Assembly: GCA_028293305.1 (NCBI GenBank)
Contig: JAQGPD010000134.1
Coordinates: 1-20,168, forward strand
DNA length: 20,168 nt
Reading direction: 5' to 3'
From: Verrucomicrobiales bacterium
GTDB taxonomy: Bacteria > Verrucomicrobiota > Verrucomicrobiia > Verrucomicrobiales > V1-33
Positions 1 to 6,552 of this stretch are shown piece after piece. Position 1 is the first letter of the stretch. Each line of letters opens with the position of its first letter. The position numbers and the translations under genes were made by a program. The notes beneath the pieces are model-generated. The model searched no databases. It worked only from the letters and a program-made list of their open reading frames with translations, and was not told the DNA's origin.

Positions 1-669
1 CAGGCGGCCCTGCTTTTCATCAAAGCCCGCGGCCGGTCCGAGGTGCTGCTGGGTCGATTCGTGGGCGGCATTATTTTTGCATCGATCCCCGCCGTGATCT
101 GCGTGACGGGACTTTTCCTGACCCTCGGCTGGCGCCTCGCCGTGTGGGAGCCGCGGCTTTTTTGGGCCGTGCCCTTCGCTTTGCTGTTCTTTACGGTGCT
201 GTCGGCGACCACCGTCATGCTGGGGGTCCTGACAAAATCCTCGTCCGCGTCCCTGGTCGTGACTTTGATCTTCGCCGCCAGCGTCATGGCCCTCCAGGAA
301 GCCGCGTCCCGGCCGCCCGCCGTCGAGGACGAGGGGGAATTCGCCGGCATTTCCAAGGTGAACTCCGGCGGTTTTCTGGCACTGCAAACCATCGCCTGGC
401 CCCTGCCCCGCACGCAGGATCTGATGGAGGGCATGGACCGCGCCATCGGCCTGAATTCCCCGCGGCTTTTCCGGGATCTTGTCAGGCGCTGGCGCATCGG
501 CAATGTCCGCGTGGGAGCCGCCGCCGCGGAGGTCCTGGACGCCGCGCCGGACACGCCCGCGGAAGTCGTGACCCCGCTGGAACTGAGTGAAGCCGTCATG
601 GTCACCACCGGCTTTTGCTGCCTCACCCTTGTCGGTGCCGCCCTGATGTTGAACAGGCGGGATCTCTAG
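1..669 (+). CDS. ABC-2 type transporter permease, C-terminal part (5' end outside window)
   Basis: The reading frame is open from base 1, so the gene starts upstream of the window. The residues just before the first membrane segment (FIKARGRSEVLLGRFVGG) look like the cytoplasmic stretch preceding a membrane helix in ABC-2 permeases, where 'plpvsR..fllGK' is common. Hydrophobic segments follow at about nt 58-130, 160-235, 250-290 and 595-650. The protein ends in NRRDL, a typical tail of ABC-2 membrane subunits. A polar loop (nt 310-590) lies between the third and last helices. The family exports drugs, polysaccharides or unknown substrates together with an ATPase subunit, which would be expected upstream. 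The substrate cannot be told from this fragment. The aat gene follows 16 bases later on the same strand. Confidence 0.7.
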   Translation, partial: QAALLFIKARGRSEVLLGRFVGGIIFASIPAVICVTGLFLTLGWRLAVWEPRLFWAVPFALLFFTVLSATTVMLGVLTKSSSASLVVTLIFAASVMALQEAASRPPAVEDEGEFAGISKVNSGGFLALQTIAWPLPRTQDLMEGMDRAIGLNSPRLFRDLVRRWRIGNVRVGAAAAEVLDAAPDTPAEVVTPLELSEAVMVTTGFCCLTLVGAALMLNRRDL

Positions 670-685
670 CCTACCCTCCGGACCC

Positions 686-1291
686 ATGTCCCATCCACAA
701 TCACCTTCACGCGACACGGCGATCATCGCGCCGGATCTCCTGCTGGAAGCCTACGCCGGCGGCATGTTCCCCATGGCCATGGAAAACGGGGAAATGGGAT
801 GGTTCTCCCCGGACCCGCGCGGCATCATCCCCATCCGGGAATTCCACGTCCCCCACGGCCTGAAAAAAGTCCTGCGCAAAAACCCCTTCGATGTCAAAAT
901 AAACACCGCCTTCGCCGACATCATGCGCGGCTGCGCCGACCGCGAATCCACCTGGATCAGCGACATGATCCACCGCAGCTATGTGAAACTGCACGAACTC
1001 GGCTTCGCGCATTCCGTGGAAATCTGGCAGGAAAATCAACTCGTCGGCGGCCTCTACGGCGTCTCCATGGGCGGGGCGTTTTTTGGCGAAAGCATGTTCA
1101 GCCAAGTCCCCAACGCCTCCAAAGTAGCCCTCGCCTCCCTCGTCGCCCGCCTCGACGAACGCGGCTACACCCTCCTCGACACCCAATGGGTCACCGAACA
1201 CCTCACCCAGTTCGGAGCCCACGAAATCCCCCGCGCCACCTACCTCAAGCGCCTCAACAAAGCCCTCAACTGGCACTGCACCTTCGTCTGA
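686..1291 (+). CDS. aat: Leucyl/phenylalanyl-tRNA–protein transferase
   Basis: This cytoplasmic enzyme transfers Leu or Phe from aminoacyl-tRNA to the N-terminus of proteins starting with Arg or Lys, making an N-degron read by ClpS/ClpAP. The 201-aa length is slightly short of, but typical for, the family. Family landmarks are clear: YAGGMFPM (residues 23-30), GWFSPDPRGIIP (38-49), the acyl-transfer core GGLYGVSMGGAFFGESMFS (121-139), ASKVAL (144-149) and LLDTQW (163-168). The ATG at 686 is preferred because YAGGMFPM then sits close to the N-terminus as in homologues. There is no Shine-Dalgarno sequence before it, only a C-rich leader. The gene lies 16 bases after the permease gene and converges on murJ, with a hairpin-rich repeat between them. 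Confidence 0.95.
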   Translation: MSHPQSPSRDTAIIAPDLLLEAYAGGMFPMAMENGEMGWFSPDPRGIIPIREFHVPHGLKKVLRKNPFDVKINTAFADIMRGCADRESTWISDMIHRSYVKLHELGFAHSVEIWQENQLVGGLYGVSMGGAFFGESMFSQVPNASKVALASLVARLDERGYTLLDTQWVTEHLTQFGAHEIPRATYLKRLNKALNWHCTFV

Positions 1292-1292
1292 C

Positions 1293-1447
1293 GCCTCTGC
1301 GGTGCACAGAGTGGTCCGCACAGTCCTCTGTCCGGTTCTCAAAGAATCGGCTTTTCTCAAAGCATCGGCCTACCCAGGCAACAGAAAAAACCCAAAAAGC
1401 TGAAAAACCAAAAAAGCCGCTGCCGCACAGAGGACTGTGCGGACTAC
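1293..1447. repeat. REPIN-like pair of inverted hairpins between convergent genes
   Basis: Two short palindromes face each other. The right one (1423-1442) is a perfect 8-bp stem, CCGCACAG / CTGTGCGG, with loop AGGA. The left one (1316-1335) is CCGCACAG / CTGTCCGG with loop TCCT and one mismatch. The left arm 1316-1331 is an exact reverse complement of 1427-1442, and the match extends to 20 of 21 bases (1311-1331 against 1427-1447). A third weak hairpin, CTCTG…CAGAG, lies at 1294-1310. Between the arms is a tandem repeat and an A-rich stretch. Two oppositely oriented hairpins form the architecture of REP doublets (REPINs). Being between convergent genes, it may also work as a two-way terminator. 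No RAYT transposase is visible in the window. Confidence 0.6.
1336..1369. repeat. Tandem direct repeat, period 18
   Basis: TTCTCAAAGAATCGGC at 1336-1351 is repeated at 1354-1369 with one change (A to C), giving a period of 18 bases. It lies inside the spacer of the REPIN-like element and is outside any gene. Confidence 0.6.
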
Positions 1448-1451
1448 TCTC

Positions 1452-3104
1452 CTAACGCCGCGCCTTCCGCTTCAAAATATTCAAAAACTGCGCCGCCTCC
1501 TCCACCTTCAGCACCCCCGCCGCCGAGAAATAGGTTCCTCCCGCCAGCATCAGCACCAGCCCCAGCATCAACGCCCGCCGCACCAATCCAAAGCTGGACC
1601 ATCCGTTCAGAACCCAGTGATTTCCACCCCAGGCCACCAATCCCAACAAAGCGACCGCCGGAATCAATCTTGCCAAAGTTCCCAGCAACTTCCCACCTTC
1701 CAGCCCGCCCGCGATTTTGGTCATCATGAAATACAGCAGCGCGAAATTCGTCGCCGCAATGACCGCCGTGCTCAGCGCCAGGTATTCATGGCCAAAGTGG
1801 AAATGGAAGACAAACAGCGAATTTAACCCGGCATTCAACGCAATGGATCCCAGGGCCACATACATCGGAATAAAGCGCCGGTCGATCGCGGTGAACGCCG
1901 GTTGGATCACCTTGATGCAGGCATAAAAAATCAGCCCCACCGCATACCACTTCAAAGCCGCCGCCGTCGCCAAGGTTTCATAATGAGTGAATTTCCCGCG
2001 TTCATACAGCAGTGAAATGATAGGCTCCGCCAGAACAAAAAGCCCCACCGCCGATGGCAATGTCAGGAAAAGCACCAGCCGGTTCCCCGCTCCCAGCACG
2101 CTCCGGAATTTGTCAGTGATCCCTTCCGTCGCCACGCGCGACAGCACCGGCAAGGTCACCGTCGCCACCGCGACACCAAACACGCCGAGCGGCAGCTGCA
2201 TCAGCCGGAACGCGTAGTTCAGCCAGGAGACCGGACCATCCTTCAACTCCAGATGGGACGCGAAAATCGTGTTCAATAACACATTCACCTGCACCGCGCT
2301 TCCCGCAATCACCGCGGGCCACATCAGCTGCAAAATGCGTTTCACCCCCGGATCCGACCAGTCGCGGCTGAACCGGAACCGATACCCCAATTTCCAAAGC
2401 GCCGGCAACTGCACGCCCAGCTGCGCCAAGCCGCCCAGCAAAGTGCCGATGCTGAACCCGATCATCGCCTTGGTTCCAAAAGTCGGATCCAGCAGCCAAC
2501 CGATCCCCGCGCCGCCCACGATGCTCACGATATTGAAAAAGCTGCTCGCCATCGCCGGCACGCCGTAAACACGCTTGGAATTCAAAATCCCCATCACCAG
2601 CGCCGCCAGCGACACCAGCAAAATAAAAGGATACATGATCTGGGCCAACTGCACCGTGAAGGGGATTTTCCAGGCCTCCGTCTTCCAGCCTCCCGCCAGC
2701 AGGCGCACGATCAGGGGCGCTAACAAGACGCCCGCAAGCGACACAAAACTCATGAACACGACCGACAGACTCAAGATCCGGTGCGCCAGCCGCCACGCCG
2801 AGTCATCGCCCTCGGTCTTCAACTTCTGCGAAAAAACCGTCACGAAAGCCGTGCTCAGCGCCCCCTCGGCGAACAAATCCCGCAGCATGTTGGGAGTGCG
2901 GAACGCCACGGTGAAGCAGTCCCGCAACCCCGGCGCGAACAAGGCCGCAAAGATCAATTCCCTGACCAATCCCAGCACCCGGCTGCACATGATCGCCAGC
3001 GCCACCACCCCCGTGGCTTTCGCACTGGCTGATTTTTCGTCAGGAGCCGGAGCCGGTGTGGCAGGCACCGTGCTGGAGGGAGTCGGGTCGGAGGGATGGG
3101 ACAT
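1452..3104 (-). CDS. murJ: Lipid II flippase MurJ (MviN family)
   Basis: MurJ moves undecaprenyl-linked lipid II across the inner membrane for peptidoglycan synthesis and belongs to the MOP exporter superfamily. The 550-aa protein has the family's multi-helix pattern throughout. The diagnostic N-terminal block is present: SRVLGLVRE (41-49), then D62, AFRTPNMLRDLFAEGALS (67-84) and AF. Basic residues that line the central cavity in known MurJ proteins (R42, R48, R69) are conserved. The first ~30 residues are a Pro/Ala/Ser-rich extension before the first helix, which is unusual but compatible with this start. The start ATG (minus strand, at 3104) faces the DUF2007 gene across a 149-base divergent region. 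The 3' end abuts the inverted-repeat element. Confidence 0.95.
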   Translation of the reverse strand: MSHPSDPTPSSTVPATPAPAPDEKSASAKATGVVALAIMCSRVLGLVRELIFAALFAPGLRDCFTVAFRTPNMLRDLFAEGALSTAFVTVFSQKLKTEGDDSAWRLAHRILSLSVVFMSFVSLAGVLLAPLIVRLLAGGWKTEAWKIPFTVQLAQIMYPFILLVSLAALVMGILNSKRVYGVPAMASSFFNIVSIVGGAGIGWLLDPTFGTKAMIGFSIGTLLGGLAQLGVQLPALWKLGYRFRFSRDWSDPGVKRILQLMWPAVIAGSAVQVNVLLNTIFASHLELKDGPVSWLNYAFRLMQLPLGVFGVAVATVTLPVLSRVATEGITDKFRSVLGAGNRLVLFLTLPSAVGLFVLAEPIISLLYERGKFTHYETLATAAALKWYAVGLIFYACIKVIQPAFTAIDRRFIPMYVALGSIALNAGLNSLFVFHFHFGHEYLALSTAVIAATNFALLYFMMTKIAGGLEGGKLLGTLARLIPAVALLGLVAWGGNHWVLNGWSSFGLVRRALMLGLVLMLAGGTYFSAAGVLKVEEAAQFLNILKRKARR

Positions 3105-3177
3105 TCAGTTTTTCAGGAAAGACCCACCCCACACCGCCGCATGCCTTCCGTCAACTGAGGGACTCTTTCATGGGACA

Positions 3178-3212
3178 ATCGATTCCGGGTAAAATTGAAC
3201 TCCCGGGTCGAT
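3178..3212. promoter_or_regulatory. Imperfect palindrome in the murJ/DUF2007 divergent region
   Basis: ATCGATTCCGGG (3178-3189) pairs with CCCGGGTCGAT (3202-3212) as an inverted repeat with one gap, centred near 3195. It lies between two divergent starts (3104 minus and 3254 plus), where an operator could control both. No good -35/-10 pair could be placed. The rest of 3105-3253 shows nothing else recognisable. Confidence 0.25.
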
Positions 3213-3253
3213 CCGAAGCGTTACTATCAAAAACACAGCCAACCGCTTCCCCC

Positions 3254-3526
3254 ATGATCACGCTAGCTACTTTCTCCACCCCCGAGGAAGCTCACCTCCT
3301 CCGCAGCCGGCTGGAGTCCGCCGGCATCCCTTCATTTTTGCACAGCGAATACGCCGTCCAAAACATGTGGCTCCATTCCAACCTTCTCGGCGGCGTCCGC
3401 GTCCAAATCGCCAATTCCGACCTCGAAGCCTCCCACGCCTTTCTAAATGCCGCACTCGTCGACCCGACCACCGATCCCGACTCCACCGATGCCGAGCCTA
3501 ACACCGGCAGCGAATCGCGTGAATGA
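3254..3526 (+). CDS. DUF2007-type small protein (putative signal-transducing protein)
   Basis: This 90-aa cytoplasmic protein matches the DUF2007 pattern: 'ItLATFSTPEEAHLLRSRLESAGIPSFL' at the N-terminus, an aromatic-rich centre, and 'GGVRVQIANSDLEASHAFLN' near residues 46-65. Members are annotated only as putative signal-transducing proteins, with no proven reaction. The frame is open further upstream, but the ATG at 3254 is chosen because homology begins exactly there. The C-terminal ~22 residues (TTDPDSTDAEPNTGSESRE region) are acidic and low complexity, probably disordered. The leader is C/T-rich with no Shine-Dalgarno sequence. The gene is divergent from murJ. Confidence 0.8.
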   Translation: MITLATFSTPEEAHLLRSRLESAGIPSFLHSEYAVQNMWLHSNLLGGVRVQIANSDLEASHAFLNAALVDPTTDPDSTDAEPNTGSESRE

Positions 3527-3538
3527 TCCAACCATTCC

Positions 3539-3558
3539 TTCAGGAAGGGAGGCCTGAA
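3539..3558 (+). terminator. Weak stem-loop after the DUF2007 gene
   Basis: TTCAGG (3539-3544) and CCTGAA (3553-3558) form a 6-bp stem with an 8-base loop, 12 bases after the DUF2007 stop. No T-tract follows, so intrinsic termination is doubtful. The interval 3559-3680 also carries the inverted repeat ACAATCC (3559-3565) / GGATTGT (3603-3609). Confidence 0.25.
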
Positions 3559-3680
3559 ACAATCCATAACGGTCGGGCAAAAATCTCCCGTGCGTTTGTG
3601 CCGGATTGTGGAATCAATGAATGGTGAATACCCCGAAACGACCCGGTTGGAGCCTTGTCCGCTGCTCTTCCCATGACGAC

Positions 3681-3836
3681 ATGCGTCGTCAGGCTATCGC
3701 CCGCTGGCAAAGGGTCAGCGCCACCCGCCGTGCGGAAGCCGCCTGGGAAATGGTGGCCGAAGCATGGTCCTTGAAAAATCGTCCAGCCCATGAACTCCGA
3801 CTTCAGAGAATTATTACAGTGCTTCGCAAAGCATAG
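3681..3836 (+). CDS. Small partner protein of the nucleotidyltransferase (possible antitoxin or toxin component)
   Basis: A 51-aa basic helical protein is encoded here (an in-frame ATG at 3621 would give 71 aa). It contains RRQAIARWQRVSATRRAEAA, then WEMVAEAW and ELRLQRIITVLRK. The layout of a short 'W..mv.eA..LK……LRLQR' protein directly before a minimal nucleotidyltransferase resembles small genes I recall preceding such enzymes, though I cannot name the family. Its last 47 bases overlap the start of the nucleotidyltransferase gene in another frame, which suggests translational coupling. The ATG at 3681 is preferred because the residues before it look unstructured and unrelated. Whether it is an antitoxin, a toxin or a regulatory subunit is unknown. 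Confidence 0.5.
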   Translation: MRRQAIARWQRVSATRRAEAAWEMVAEAWSLKNRPAHELRLQRIITVLRKA

Positions 3837-4236
3837 AGTCCACTACCTTGTGGTCGGTGGCTACGCAGTCATTCAATATGCAGAACCACGCTTCACCAAA
3901 GATCTGGATCTATGGTTGGAACCTGCGGCGGCGAATGCCCGACGGGTTGCTGTAGCTTTCAAGGAATTTGGCATCCCTCTCATTGAGGTAACCGAGTCCG
4001 AGCTGGCCCAGCCCGGCACACAGTTTATGCTAGGCCGATCTCCGGTAATGCTGGACTTCCTCACCAGCATCGATCCATTGGACTTTTCCGGATGCTGGGC
4101 CCGGAGAAAAATTGTCCGGCACAGCTTCGGCAGAGTGAACTATCTTCATAAAGCCGATCTCATCACAGCTAAACGTCACGCCGGCCGCCCGCAGGATATC
4201 ATTGATCTCCATGCTCTGGGAGAGATTCCATCTTAA
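3790..4236 (+). CDS. Minimal nucleotidyltransferase (DUF6036/AbiEii-like, MNT superfamily)
   Basis: This 148-aa protein carries the DNA polymerase beta-type nucleotidyltransferase signature: VVGGYAV (21-27), the metal-binding pair D38/D40 in TKDLDLWLE, and a candidate third carboxylate D89 in PVMLDFLTS. The ending KADLITAKRHAGRPQDIIDL is typical of DUF6036/AbiEii-like proteins, which occur in toxin-antitoxin and abortive-infection loci. Known relatives transfer nucleotides to tRNA ends or to partner proteins; the substrate here is unknown. The small gene upstream overlaps it by 47 bases. No HEPN partner is visible. Codon use (CTA, GCA, ATT, GTT, CAT) is more A/T-rich than in neighbours, hinting at recent transfer. 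Confidence 0.8.
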   Translation: MNSDFRELLQCFAKHRVHYLVVGGYAVIQYAEPRFTKDLDLWLEPAAANARRVAVAFKEFGIPLIEVTESELAQPGTQFMLGRSPVMLDFLTSIDPLDFSGCWARRKIVRHSFGRVNYLHKADLITAKRHAGRPQDIIDLHALGEIPS

Positions 4237-4380
4237 CTCACGGCCCGACTCGTTCCCTTTCACCGACAGCAGACACCGGTGAAAATAAGGCCACTCACCA
4301 TTTCGCGCATCCCTTCCACCTCCCTTGGCCTTTTAGTCGCCGCCGTTGGAAGTGCGGGGATTGCCGGCACGTGTTTAAAG

Positions 4381-4410
4381 TTGCATCATAAGGCATATTC
4401 CTTCTATTAA
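4381..4410 (+). promoter_or_regulatory. Sigma-70-like promoter candidate for the esterase gene
   Basis: TTGCAT (4381-4386) and TATTAA (4405-4410) are separated by 18 bases, 20 bases before the ATG at 4430. This is the most A/T-rich stretch of the 193-base gap after the nucleotidyltransferase. The 5' leader would be only about a dozen bases. The rest of the gap (4237-4380) shows no recognisable feature. Confidence 0.4.
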
Positions 4411-4429
4411 AATCCGACCTCCATTCCCC

Positions 4430-5431
4430 ATGCGCCGCGCCCTTTTCGCTTTTAGTCTGTTATCCAGTTTCCTTACTTTATCCAGCTTGGCGAAGCCGGG
4501 CGATCCTGACAAAAAAGCTTCTCCGGTCCGGACCAATGACAATGTGGAATTTGTGATAGGACCCGATTACGCGGACGCTCCCGAACTCACCGTCAAGGAC
4601 AGCATTCCCCAGGGGACAGTGCAGGAATTCACCTTCCACTCGACCGATAGCAAAATCTATCCAGGCATCGCGAAAGGCCAGACCGGCACCGTGCCCTATG
4701 AGCGCAAAGTCGCTGTCTATATTCCAAAACAATACCGCGCCGGCAAGGAAGCTCCCGTCCTCATCGCCCAAGACGGCATGGGCTACCGGGGGATTTTGCC
4801 CCCCATTTTGGACAACCTCATCGCCAAACGCCGCGTCCCGCCCATGATCGCCATCATGATCAACTCCGGGGGCGGCGATGCCCAGGGCAGCCAGCGCGGA
4901 TTGGAATATGACACCGTCTCCGGCACCTACGCGGAGTTCATCGAGACGGAGGTCCTGCCCAAAATCAGCGAACTCTGCAAAGTCAAATTCTCCACCGACC
5001 CCGAAGCCCGCGCCACCATGGGCGGCTCCTCCGGCGGCTCCGCGGCCTTCACCATGGCCTGGTTCCGCCCCGACCTCTACCATCGCGTCCTGACCTATTC
5101 CGGCACCTACGTGAACCAGCAGTCGCCCCTCAATCCCGAGTCCCCGCACGGCGCCTGGGAATACCACGAACATTTCATACCCCAGTCCGAAAAAAAACCC
5201 CTGCGCGTCTGGCTGCATGTCAGTGAAAACGACAACGGCTCCAAAAAAGACGAGGCCTCCCTCCACAACTGGGTCATGGCCAACCAACGCATGATCGCCG
5301 CCCTCAAAGCCAAAGGCTACCCCTGCCGCTACGTCTTCGCCGAAGCCGCCGGCCACACCGACGGCCGCGTCACCAAACAAACCCTCCCCGAAGCCCTCGA
5401 ATGGCTCTGGCAAGGCTACAAAGCTAAGTAA
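4430..5431 (+). CDS. Secreted esterase of the Fes / putative esterase family (alpha/beta hydrolase)
   Basis: The 333-aa protein begins with a signal peptide (MRRALFAFSLLSSFLTLSSL, cleavage likely near A21-K22), so it acts in the periplasm or outside. The body fits the PF00756 'putative esterase' fold of enterochelin esterases and CE1-type acetyl/feruloyl esterases: VAVYIPKQY (94-102), the nucleophile elbow MGGSSGGSAA with S201 as likely catalytic serine, an acidic candidate near D268 in SENDNG, and H309 in AEAAGHTDGR. EALEWLWQGY closes the domain. The substrate may be a carbohydrate ester or a siderophore; the sequence does not decide. It has its own promoter candidate and a strong terminator, so it is probably monocistronic. 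Confidence 0.85.
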   Translation: MRRALFAFSLLSSFLTLSSLAKPGDPDKKASPVRTNDNVEFVIGPDYADAPELTVKDSIPQGTVQEFTFHSTDSKIYPGIAKGQTGTVPYERKVAVYIPKQYRAGKEAPVLIAQDGMGYRGILPPILDNLIAKRRVPPMIAIMINSGGGDAQGSQRGLEYDTVSGTYAEFIETEVLPKISELCKVKFSTDPEARATMGGSSGGSAAFTMAWFRPDLYHRVLTYSGTYVNQQSPLNPESPHGAWEYHEHFIPQSEKKPLRVWLHVSENDNGSKKDEASLHNWVMANQRMIAALKAKGYPCRYVFAEAAGHTDGRVTKQTLPEALEWLWQGYKAK

Positions 5432-5457
5432 AAAAAGAAAGGAGCCCAAGAAAGGAG

Positions 5458-5485
5458 CACGGGCCTCCCGGCCCGTGTGTTTCTC
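5458..5485 (+). terminator. Rho-independent terminator after the esterase gene
   Basis: CACGGGCC (5458-5465) and GGCCCGTG (5470-5477) form a perfect 8-bp G/C-rich stem around a TCCC loop, followed by a T-rich run (TGTTTCTC). It sits 26 bases after the stop codon at 5431. Confidence 0.75.
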
Positions 5486-5570
5486 AAAACCCCCATCCCC
5501 ACCCCAAACCCACCTGCCCAAAACCCACCCACCCTCTCAAAACCAACCATCCTCCCCCCGCCATTTTTTC
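5486..5570. other. C-rich, almost G-free tract with G-quadruplex potential on the minus strand
   Basis: The plus strand of this ~85-base stretch has only two or three G residues. C-runs at 5490-5494, 5497-5500, 5502-5505 and 5509-5511 give, on the minus strand, four G-runs separated by loops of 3, 1 and 2 bases, which meets the canonical G-quadruplex pattern. It lies between the terminator and the UbiA gene and encodes nothing recognisable. Confidence 0.5.
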
Positions 5571-5628
5571 CGAGTGACATCGCCGGACCGGCAGCCATGA
5601 TGCGTGCCACGCTTACCCATCCTGCCCG

Positions 5629-6552
5629 GTGCTAGAATACATCAAAATCGCCCGTCCCGACCATTGGTTGAAAAACATTTTCATCCTCTTCGGTCACGTC
5701 GTGGCGGTGGTCCTCCTCCCCAGCCTCTGGCATGGCAGCTCCACCCTCCTCACCGCCGCGTTCTCCCTCGTCCCGGCCTGTTTCATCGCCTCCGCGAACT
5801 ACATCCTGAACGAAATCCTGGACGCGCCGTTCGACCGCCTCCACCCGACCAAAAAACACCGCGGCGTCGCCGCCGGCCTCGTCAAAGTCCCCATCCTGTG
5901 GGCTTTCAAAGCCGTGCTCATCATCCTCGGATTCGGCCTCTCCATCGCCTTTTTCAATCCCGGCTACACCCTCGCGCTCGCCATGCTGCTGGCGAGTGGC
6001 GTAGTTTATAACATCCCGCCGGTCCGCATGAAGGACCGCGCCTGGTGGGACGTCATTGCCGAATCCTTCAACAACCCCATCCGCCTCTGGCTCGGCTGGT
6101 TCGCCCTCGCCCCCTGGCCCGGCACCTGGCCGCCCCTCACTATCGTCCTCGCCTGGTGGTGCTTCGGCGGCCTGCTCATGACCGGAAAACGTTATGCCGA
6201 ATTCCGCTTCATCGGCGGCCAGGAAAAAAGCGGCCTCTACCGCCGCAGCCTCGGCACCTACACGGAACGGAGCCTGATCATCGCCATGATCACCTACGCC
6301 AATCTGTTCTGTTTCGGCGCCGGACTCGCCATTGCCGCGCACCCCGCCCTGCATAATCTGGTGCTGGTTTTCCCCGTCATCGTCATGGCCATCATCGCCT
6401 ATTTCCGCCACGCCATGAGCGAGGTCGGCGCCCGTCTGGAACCGGAGCAACTGCTCCGCAATCCCTGGATCATCCTTTGGACATTCCTCTCCGCGGCAGC
6501 GACCCTGGTCCTGCTGATGACGCAACGGAATCTCGTCCCATGGGCCGTCTGA
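5629..6552 (+). CDS. UbiA-superfamily prenyltransferase (decaprenyl-phosphate phosphoribosyltransferase-like)
   Basis: This 307-aa integral membrane enzyme has about eight to nine hydrophobic segments. The N-terminus YIKIARPDHWLKNIFILFG resembles the 'RP.qW.KN' opening of DPPR-synthase-like UbiA proteins. The first Asp-rich motif is NEILDAPFDRLHPTKKHR (residues ~63-80), where the usual NDxxDxxxDR has E for the first D. The second is DVIAESFNNPIRLWLGW (~142-158). The family moves a prenyl chain or a phosphosugar onto an acceptor at the membrane. The acceptor is unknown here. The start is a GTG; no in-frame ATG fits better and homology begins at once. The stop overlaps the next gene by 13 bases, which suggests coupling. 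Confidence 0.85.
   Translation: MLEYIKIARPDHWLKNIFILFGHVVAVVLLPSLWHGSSTLLTAAFSLVPACFIASANYILNEILDAPFDRLHPTKKHRGVAAGLVKVPILWAFKAVLIILGFGLSIAFFNPGYTLALAMLLASGVVYNIPPVRMKDRAWWDVIAESFNNPIRLWLGWFALAPWPGTWPPLTIVLAWWCFGGLLMTGKRYAEFRFIGGQEKSGLYRRSLGTYTERSLIIAMITYANLFCFGAGLAIAAHPALHNLVLVFPVIVMAIIAYFRHAMSEVGARLEPEQLLRNPWIILWTFLSAAATLVLLMTQRNLVPWAV

Noticed and set aside
3621..3680. In-frame ATG at 3621 as start of the small partner gene
   Set aside because: The extra 20 residues look unrelated to the rest and the in-frame ATG at 3681 gives a more natural protein, though this is not settled.
4478..5521. 347-codon open frame on the minus strand across the esterase gene
   Set aside because: It is antisense to a well-supported esterase with signal peptide and catalytic motifs; its residues are low-complexity and Gly/Val/Asp-rich, typical of a GC-rich shadow frame.
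6477..6539. In-frame ATG at 6477 as start of the PLD gene
   Set aside because: It would put 21 polar residues before a clear lipoprotein signal and increase overlap with UbiA.
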